From: an uncultured Bryobacterales bacterium
Lineage (GTDB): Bacteria > Acidobacteriota > Terriglobia > Bryobacterales > Bryobacteraceae
DNA: 34,667 nt
Assembly: GCA_937859895.1 (NCBI GenBank)
Contig: CALMAV010000300.1
Span: 1-34,667 of the forward strand
Direction: 5' to 3'
Made by a program: the position numbers and the translations under genes
Part shown: one piece after another, positions 9,516 through 16,054 of the stretch
Layout: every line of letters begins with the position of its first letter
Numbering within the stretch: the stretch's first letter is position 1
Notes under the pieces: model-generated
What the model saw: the letters and a program-made list of their open reading frames with translations, nothing else
Databases searched by the model: none
What the model was told of the DNA's origin: nothing

Positions 9516-9541
9516 ACAACATAACCAGAACATTATGTTGT
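9516..9541. repeat. Palindromic recombinase-core-like site acaacataa-ccagaaca-ttatgttgt
   Basis: Perfect 9-bp arms (9516-9524, 9533-9541) with an 8-bp spacer, 25 bp after the integrase stop. Confidence 0.65.
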
Positions 9542-9548
9542 AGTAAGA

Positions 9549-9965
9549 GTGATGAAAATCAGACATCATGATTTGATCGTTCCGTTGAAGGATGAATGGT
9601 GGGAAGAGGCAGGAATGAGGAACTTCACTCGTACCTCCCCCTCATACATCGTTGACGCAAGAACACTCGGTAGTCAGAAAGTATGTTTGATCGCTCTTAC
9701 TGATGTTGAGCCGGCGCGCCGGTTACCGGGCATTCCGATTTTCAATAGAAGCAAGTCTGTTATTTGTATCCTGCAAGGATTCGTAAGCAGCTCAGCGATA
9801 CCGCCGATTAAACTTGTCAGGACAACGGGTCCGCATCCTTACAAGCTGGCAGACGGCGTGCATCGTTTCTATTGTTCATTGGCTGCGGGGTTCACACACA
9901 TTCCGGCTATTAACAAAGGGTATGACCGGGAACCGGAAACGATAAATGACGAAGCCTTCTGTTGA
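9549..9965 (+). CDS. ParB-like N-terminal (ParB/sulfiredoxin fold) protein
   Basis: IPPIKLVRTTGPHPYKLADGVHRFYCSLAAGFTHIPAI, with a DGxHR-type motif. Confidence 0.65.
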   Translation: MMKIRHHDLIVPLKDEWWEEAGMRNFTRTSPSYIVDARTLGSQKVCLIALTDVEPARRLPGIPIFNRSKSVICILQGFVSSSAIPPIKLVRTTGPHPYKLADGVHRFYCSLAAGFTHIPAINKGYDREPETINDEAFC

Positions 9966-10410
9966 AGTCGAACTGATAATCCGGGACGGTCTCACTTTCC
10001 AGGTTCCACTCATTATCCGGACCAGCGGAGGATGTGCACCAAAGCGGTTCCTCGAGTTTTTCACCGTTCATATCCGCAATCCGAATACCCGTGCTGCGTA
10101 TGGCCGTGCTGCCGGTGCTTTTCTTCTCTGGTGCGAGGAGCACGGTTTGGCCGAGCTGCACCAGGTCCAGCCCATTCATGTCGCGGCCTATATCGAACAC
10201 TTAGGACGGAAGCACTCAGCACCTACGGTCAAGCAACATCTCGCCTGTTTGCGGATGCTCTTTGACTGGCTCGTCACCGGTCAGGTCATTGCCTTCAATC
10301 CAGCGCATGCCGTACGTGGCGCGCCACTCAGTTAGCAAGGGTGCTACGGCGGTGATTACTTCGGCGGAAGCTCGCGAGCTGCTGGACAGTATGGTGGTGA
10401 ACGATAACCG
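9946..10410 (+). pseudogene. Second tyrosine recombinase remnant (N-terminal SAM-like domain)
   Basis: NPNTRAAYGRAAGAFLLWCEEHGLAELHQVQPIHVAAYIEHLGRKHSAPTVKQHLACLRMLFDWLV...NPAHAVRG, stop at 10335; another frame continues HSVSKGATAVITSAEARELLDSM then terminates. Catalytic domain missing. Confidence 0.75.
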
Positions 10411-10523
10411 GATATGCTGAGCGAGATTGGATAAAGCTACCCTTTGCGGGATAGAAGCTTTGTCGGCCGCAGCTCCATCATGCTTTGTGTCCCTCCCCAC
10501 TATCCGGCTGTAGAATTTAATGA

Positions 10524-10778
10524 ATGCAGGAAAAACTCTTTTATTGGTGGGCATTTGATGGACCAGCCGTAAGGCTCTTTTGCGTACTTGGAAAAGACCT
10601 CGAAGACGCCCGCGCTCGATGCATCGAAGCCAACGTAATCGGCGAGAGCAAAGACCGTGGGGAAAATATCAAGCGCATCATTTCAACCAACGAGCCGAGC
10701 ATGAAAGAAGTACACAATGGAACATTTGACTTAAAAGTTAATTTGCCGACATCTCGCAACCCACTTTTCGGCCTGTAA
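10524..10778 (+). CDS. Small hypothetical protein
   Basis: 84-aa ORF beginning MQEKLFYWWAFDGPAVRLFCVLGKDLEDARARCIEANV; no other evidence. Confidence 0.35.
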   Translation: MQEKLFYWWAFDGPAVRLFCVLGKDLEDARARCIEANVIGESKDRGENIKRIISTNEPSMKEVHNGTFDLKVNLPTSRNPLFGL

Positions 10779-10802
10779 GTCTAGGCGTCAAGTTGTGCGC
10801 TT

Positions 10803-11927
10803 TTATTCGCCGCTTTCTGCGGCTTGTCGCAAGGCCAGAAATGCTTCTTTGAGGGTCTGGCTTACAGCGGAATCCGGCTCGGTCAACACAAGATTTTGAT
10901 AGGCGTTAAGATAGTCAACCCTGAGGCGATGGAACAAGTGCAGGAAGTGACGCAAAAAGCCAATGCAATCGAGAACAGCGATTTCAGTACCGCCTGTTTC
11001 TTCGTAGAACGTGGCGGCGTACTCGGTTACATCCGGGTCGATCTTATCAGTAGTGACAAATAGATAATTATTGATGCGCTGCTTGGCTCTGGCGATTTTC
11101 ATTACAGCGGCGTCAATATCGTCAATGGTGACGCGCTTCATTTTCATCTCGTAGGCGGTCACGACGGCATCATCACCGACAAGACAGATTTCAACGTCGC
11201 CCAAAGAACCTGTTTGCAAATCGGCGGCATTATGCGCGTTAAGGGGTAAGATGCTTTCAGCCAAACGAGGCCCGGCGGCTTCATAGGCGGCAGCAACGAC
11301 CAACACCGGCAAGCGGCTGGCGTTCTTGCAGCTAAGGTGCTGGCTTATCAGTACAACGATTGCTTCCGAGGATAACGGTAAAGCGCCTTCAGTGCTCTCC
11401 AGTGCTTTAATGAGCGAGCTCATGCGTGAAAGTTTTTCATCGCGCAGTAGGAGTAGGACTCGGACGGTTTCAACACAAACCACATCAGCAGATGTGCGGC
11501 TTTCAGCAACGTCATCCAATAATTGGAGCGTCTTTTTGTAGAGATCGCGGGGCCTTCCAACCAGGTCAAGATTGGTGGTCAGGGGGTAATCAATGTTGCG
11601 AAGCGTCGGCGTTAAAAAGGCCGTAGTGGGGTTAACAGGCAATCTATGGTCATTGATGAACTTTGTTAGATAGCGTTCGTCGTAAGTGCGCCCGGAAAAG
11701 CTGTCTTTACCTCCGATTTCGGTATAGGGTTTGCGCGGGTCAACGCTCGGATTGTGCAGCTTTCCTAAGAGGCAGGCCATGAGCAAGCGCACCCCAGCGC
11801 GATTACTGGTGCATCGGCAAACATAATCGACGCGCTCACGAATACCCGCATCTTCAATGACGGTCTTCTGCAGGGTCGCTGTCGCCCGCTCATAGATACT
11901 CTGCAAGATTTGTTCAGGAGAACTCAT
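10803..11927 (-). CDS. Type II restriction endonuclease, PD-(D/E)XK type, possibly SacI family
   Basis: GDVEICLVGDDAVVTAYEMKMK fits D-Xn-E-X-K; N-terminal GRTYDERYLTKFINDHRLPVNPTTAFLTPTLRN recalls SacI-family enzymes; overlaps the methyltransferase stop by 4 nt. Confidence 0.7.
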   Translation of the reverse strand: MSSPEQILQSIYERATATLQKTVIEDAGIRERVDYVCRCTSNRAGVRLLMACLLGKLHNPSVDPRKPYTEIGGKDSFSGRTYDERYLTKFINDHRLPVNPTTAFLTPTLRNIDYPLTTNLDLVGRPRDLYKKTLQLLDDVAESRTSADVVCVETVRVLLLLRDEKLSRMSSLIKALESTEGALPLSSEAIVVLISQHLSCKNASRLPVLVVAAAYEAAGPRLAESILPLNAHNAADLQTGSLGDVEICLVGDDAVVTAYEMKMKRVTIDDIDAAVMKIARAKQRINNYLFVTTDKIDPDVTEYAATFYEETGGTEIAVLDCIGFLRHFLHLFHRLRVDYLNAYQNLVLTEPDSAVSQTLKEAFLALRQAAESGE

Positions 11928-12877
11928 CTAAAAAGGCTTTCTTGCGGCTTCGCCTTAAAATTCGTCCATAACACCTCTTGGCGTGACCCTTTAGTTGAAT
12001 GAATGGTTTTGTCCTCGCCTTGAGTTTTGTGCCAGCGATTAGCAGGATACAATTCATCCATTAGAGAATGGTCATAACCAGAGATGGCGACCTTAGCGTG
12101 GCATTCATTCGCAACGGCAGCAAACTCGCGGTGTTCGGCTACGTTCATTTCAAAGCCGTAGGCTTTGGAATCTCCCCGCGTGGCATGAAGGTAGGGCGGA
12201 TCGCAATAAAAAAGCGTTGTCGGGCTGTCATACAGCCGCATGACGTCAACGGCAGGCCGGTTTTCAATTTGAACCCGTAAAAGGCGCTGTGCTATGTCGT
12301 TAAGAGCTTCGACCCCGCCTAGCCAGCGTGAGACGACGCCAGACATACCCGCACGGCTGGTATCTTTGCAATTTGCCCATCGGCCTAGCGAAGCGGTTTG
12401 AGCGAGTGCAGTTCTTGTTTGGCGGGCCTTGATGTAAAAGCGTCTCGCCCGTTCCACTTCGCTGAGACCCTGCGTCGCACCATAAATGGCGCGGTGGTAC
12501 TCTTCACGCGAAAAGGGAGTGAGGCCAATGGCTCGGATTAATTCTTCGTGGCGGTCGCGCAAAACACGAAAGAAGTTCACGACATCGCCGTCAATATCGT
12601 TGTAGGTTTCGACAGATGACGGGGGCCGATTAAGTAGAACGGCGCCCGAACCGGCAAACGGTTCGCAGTAGTGATGACATTTTGGCAGGAGAGGCAAAAG
12701 CCAGTCCAGATGTGAGAACTTGCCTCCGTACCATCCAAAGACGATGCGACGGCGGCGCGGACTTCGCAGGAGAACAACATTCGCATGATCCGGGTCGGCT
12801 TCCTCATCAAGATAAATCGGTGAGGCACTACGTTTGCCGAGTTTTACGGTCTCGTCTGTCTTTACGGATTTTGCCAC
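11924..12877 (-). CDS. D12-class N6-adenine DNA methyltransferase
   Basis: FGWYGGKFSHLDWLLPLLP, YCEPFAGSGAVLLNRPPSSVETYNDIDGDVVNFFRVLRD, FYCDPPYLHATRG. Confidence 0.93.
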   Translation of the reverse strand: MAKSVKTDETVKLGKRSASPIYLDEEADPDHANVVLLRSPRRRRIVFGWYGGKFSHLDWLLPLLPKCHHYCEPFAGSGAVLLNRPPSSVETYNDIDGDVVNFFRVLRDRHEELIRAIGLTPFSREEYHRAIYGATQGLSEVERARRFYIKARQTRTALAQTASLGRWANCKDTSRAGMSGVVSRWLGGVEALNDIAQRLLRVQIENRPAVDVMRLYDSPTTLFYCDPPYLHATRGDSKAYGFEMNVAEHREFAAVANECHAKVAISGYDHSLMDELYPANRWHKTQGEDKTIHSTKGSRQEVLWTNFKAKPQESLFR

Positions 12878-12899
12878 TGTAAAACCCTTTTCTTAATTA

Positions 12900-12919
12900 C
12901 GGGTCCGATCTCGGGCCCG
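12900..12919. repeat. Imperfect inverted repeat cgggtccga-tc-tcgggcccg upstream of the methyltransferase
   Basis: 8 of 9 arm positions pair; ctcgggccc recurs at 13072-13080. Confidence 0.4.
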
Positions 12920-13127
12920 ACTCTTAGAAGTAGTCCACCATCTCTACTATTTAACATTCTCAATAGAGTTGGCCATTTGGCTTGGCACGATATCGAGAAC
13001 TTGGGTTAGAGTGGAAAGTGCAGTACAGCCGGGGACGGCGATGACTGCCCAAGGATGAGGGTCTGGGGAAACTCGGGCCCTTTACTTTTATATGCAAGAA
13101 TACAACGCTCTCGATCGTGAGTAGAGC

Positions 13128-13361
13128 TTAGTGCTTGATCTCGAGGCGTCTCGCCTCAGCTTCAAGCGCTAGGTGCTCTGGCCAGATAAGCAAAGATCCG
13201 ACAACAATAGTCATTGTGAGAAGCCCGAACAGAAAAATATGAGACAGCCCTAGCTGTTCCATCAACAACATTCCAATTCCAGGGAAAGAACAGAAAAGTA
13301 GCTTCAGAATCAGCCCCGCTATTGCTTGCGGAGTCCACCTGTCGATCTTTGGATATGCAAC
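13128..13361 (-). other. Small membrane ORF or gene remnant without a canonical start
   Basis: Minus-strand frame reads VAYPKIDRWTPQAIAGLILKLLFCSFPGIGMLLMEQLGLSHIFLFGLLTMTIVVGSLLIWPEHLALEAEARRLEIKH*, two hydrophobic segments; not in the supplied ORF list. Confidence 0.4.
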
Positions 13362-13488
13362 TTAGCTCATGTCGCTCTCCTCCCTTTTTGGATCTTTTTC
13401 AATTAGATGCCGCATGATCGCGGTCGTGATGCGTTTCAATTATCACAAGTGGGCTTGCAGTGTGCAGCGCATGTTTGGCCTTCCTCGC

Positions 13489-14208
13489 TCACGCGGCCTC
13501 CTGCTGTTGTTCATCCGGCACTGCTTCAGGAAGCATGACGCTGATATCACCCTCTTCCTCGTAGCACGTCCCGCAAATTAATTGCGCCTCCGGCTTGGCC
13601 CAAGCGTTCAAGCCACAAGTGGGACAGGTATATTTCGTTTTGCTGGCCGCCTTTTTCTTGCGCTCGCCTCCATCGAAGGCAACAGACTGCCAATTGAGTT
13701 GGAAGCCGGTAGCCGCTAGTCGCGCATACGCTTGGGCAAACGGACCGCCAGAGATGATGTAATGCGTGACACTCTGACCGGTTTCCTTGCCGCCTGGCTC
13801 GCCGGTGGTAGACGGTTGCAAGCCGATCTCCTTCATTTTGCCGGCCCATTCTCGGTCGTGATAACAACGGCGCGGCGGCGTTCCGTGGCTCTGTTGCCAG
13901 ACATGCGCCATTTCGTGCGCGAGGGTGGACAAGATGAGCTGGTCGCTGCGCCCTGTGAAGACGTCCGGGTTCATTGCTAATTCGTGAGCTGTTGTGTCTT
14001 CGACACGTCCGGCGAAGCGATCGGGCGCAAAGTATCCCTTAGCTCGCGCATGACGCTGCAAGGTAACTAGAACATGAGGAAGGGTGCTACCAAACAGTTC
14101 GGCATTAAAGAAATTGTAAGCCTGTTGGAAGGCTCCATACTCGCGCTCGGTGATGGTCGGCTCTGCCCTTGTACCGTACGATACAGCCATTGACTTATCA
14201 GGACTCAT
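13489..14208 (-). CDS. SprT-like zinc metalloprotease with C-terminal zinc ribbon
   Basis: NFFNAELFGSTLPHVLVTL, LSTLAHEMAHVWQQSHGTP (HExxH), CYHDREW, C-terminal CPTCGLNAWAKPEAQLICGTC. Confidence 0.85.
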   Translation of the reverse strand: MSPDKSMAVSYGTRAEPTITEREYGAFQQAYNFFNAELFGSTLPHVLVTLQRHARAKGYFAPDRFAGRVEDTTAHELAMNPDVFTGRSDQLILSTLAHEMAHVWQQSHGTPPRRCYHDREWAGKMKEIGLQPSTTGEPGGKETGQSVTHYIISGGPFAQAYARLAATGFQLNWQSVAFDGGERKKKAASKTKYTCPTCGLNAWAKPEAQLICGTCYEEEGDISVMLPEAVPDEQQQEAA

Positions 14209-14258
14209 GAGTGGGTTCCTCTGAACTGGGATAAGAGTTTGCGAGGGAGAGGGAAGGC

Positions 14259-14672
14259 TTACGCCTTAGCCTCCTGCGCTTTGGCTTGTTGTTGTGCGGC
14301 GGCCGTTACGAATCCTTGCTCGCCAAGGTTGCGGTCCCACCCTTGGGCAAAGATGGTGAGCTGGCGTTTGAGCCGCGTATTCTCTGAGCCGGTGTCAAAG
14401 ACTTCCTGATAGATCGGCGGAATAGCCTGTTGAAACAGATAGGGCTCGTAAGTAACTCCCGCACCGTTCGGGACGAGTTCGAAGGCCATCTCCGGGTCTT
14501 GGCAGAGATCGCCATTCTGCTCGAAGTAATGAGCCACGCTGACCGCCTGGTGACCGCGTGGTCCACGTCCGATGTCCTCGATAACAAGGCGCATATACGG
14601 CTGGTTGTCAATGGAGGCGTATAGGTTCTTGACCCCTCCGAGAATGCTGATGATCTTTCCTAGGTTTTTCAT
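14259..14672 (-). CDS. DUF6908-like conjugative-element protein
   Basis: VSVAHYFEQNGDLCQDPEMAFEL recalls DUF6908; start MKNLGKIISILGG. Confidence 0.55.
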   Translation of the reverse strand: MKNLGKIISILGGVKNLYASIDNQPYMRLVIEDIGRGPRGHQAVSVAHYFEQNGDLCQDPEMAFELVPNGAGVTYEPYLFQQAIPPIYQEVFDTGSENTRLKRQLTIFAQGWDRNLGEQGFVTAAAQQQAKAQEAKA

Positions 14673-15010
14673 CTGTTGGTGTATCCCTTTCGGGGAGCGT
14701 TCGCTTTCTGCTCCCTTCACCTTCCATGGCCAGAGGCAATTGCGAAGTGCCGCCGGGTGTGCAAGGGCTTGAAATTCCGGCTATGGGGAATTTTTTTCGC
14801 ATCGAAAAACCCTTGTCGCGCCTGGTGGCCGTAGCGATACAAGATGGAACGGAAGGGAAGGATCCCCACGGGGAATGTTCGGGTGCGGAGCTTGTGTTGC
14901 AGAGGTCTACCGTGCTGCTCGACACGCCCCGCGATAGCTTTCCCTGTCTACGGAGCTACAACGCGTGGCAAGGGAAGCGAAGCAGTTTGATTGTTGGATG
15001 ATCCGAAATA

Positions 15011-15688
15011 TCAGTGTTTGGTGCCGATCAGTTGATTCATTCCGGTGGGGATGCGTTGGCCAAGGTCGATGAGGATCTGAGCAGCGGCGGTGACAATGGA
15101 TCGGCGGACGAGAGGGCTGTGGAAGGGGTACATTTCTTCGAAAGAGCCGCTGAAAGACCAACTACCCTCGGCGGCAATGACGGCTTCCCTTTCCGCTGTT
15201 TTATTGGGGAAGAGGTCATCGCGGGTAAGGGCAGCCAGAAGCTGCGCTCGTTGTTCGGAGTCTTCTTGAACTAAGTTGAGCTTCGCTGCGGTAACTGCGA
15301 TCAGCTCTCGGGCCTGATCGTTCCAAAAGTGATCGGCTTTGTTTTGTTTCGCTCGGTGCTGACGATGCGGGGCACGGTGTCCATTGCGGCTAGCCTGGAG
15401 AGCGGCTTCAGCCTGATCGATCACGAGCTGTATGGTTAGGTTCTCGGCTTCTTCCAAAAGCAGGGGCGGGATGCCTAACTGTTCGGGATGGGGGGACGGG
15501 CCACGGACGATGGGAAAGCCCTTGCTTGTTTGCTCCATTCGGCAGATGACGAATTGGCCGTCATCGGTGGGCAGGATTTGAAACTGGCCATCTTTGGTGA
15601 TGAAGTAGCCGGGTGTACTGGGTCGGTGCTGCCAGTCTTGGGGCTTGGGTAAGGGCGTAGAGGATGATTTGGACTTGGACTTGAACAT
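15011..15688 (-). CDS. Hypothetical protein of the conjugation module
   Basis: 225-aa ORF directly after ORF 15689-16054, co-directional; no recognised motif. Confidence 0.7.
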   Translation of the reverse strand: MFKSKSKSSSTPLPKPQDWQHRPSTPGYFITKDGQFQILPTDDGQFVICRMEQTSKGFPIVRGPSPHPEQLGIPPLLLEEAENLTIQLVIDQAEAALQASRNGHRAPHRQHRAKQNKADHFWNDQARELIAVTAAKLNLVQEDSEQRAQLLAALTRDDLFPNKTAEREAVIAAEGSWSFSGSFEEMYPFHSPLVRRSIVTAAAQILIDLGQRIPTGMNQLIGTKH

Positions 15689-16054
15689 TTATTTCCTTTC
15701 TGATGAGCAGTCGTTATCGCAGTGCAGAGTCGCCGGGCTAGCTTCGACGAAGAGTGCAAGTTGCCCATCCTCGATAGGGTCTTGATTGTGACGGGAGGAG
15801 AAGTCCCGCCATCGGGAGCTGTACTGATTCATAAGAGTGACGAGCTGCCGATGGGCTTGGTAGATCTCGTCGAGAGATCGGCAGTGCGGACAAGTTACAT
15901 CGACCGGGAGCGAGGACGATAAGGGATTGTAGGTAGGGTGAGTGGGGCATTTAGCGCGGAAGCTAACCGCTCCGAGTTTCAACATAAGATCATATAAGCG
16001 ATAGGAATTTTGTGGGCGAGGCGAAGCCTCCTTGACTCCTGGCCTTTTAAACAT
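15689..16054 (-). CDS. Hypothetical protein with CPTH...CPHC potential zinc site
   Basis: 121-aa ORF; CPTHPTYNPLSSSLPVDVTCPHC; 8-nt overlap with relaxase stop. Confidence 0.65.
   Translation of the reverse strand: MFKRPGVKEASPRPQNSYRLYDLMLKLGAVSFRAKCPTHPTYNPLSSSLPVDVTCPHCRSLDEIYQAHRQLVTLMNQYSSRWRDFSSRHNQDPIEDGQLALFVEASPATLHCDNDCSSERK

Noticed and set aside
12900-13080. GGGCCC as recognition site of the R-M system
   Set aside because: The methyltransferase is adenine-specific by motif class and GGGCCC has no adenine.
14726-15001. 91-aa plus-strand ORF in the gap between conjugation genes
   Set aside because: No motif or RBS support; region better viewed as a regulatory gap.
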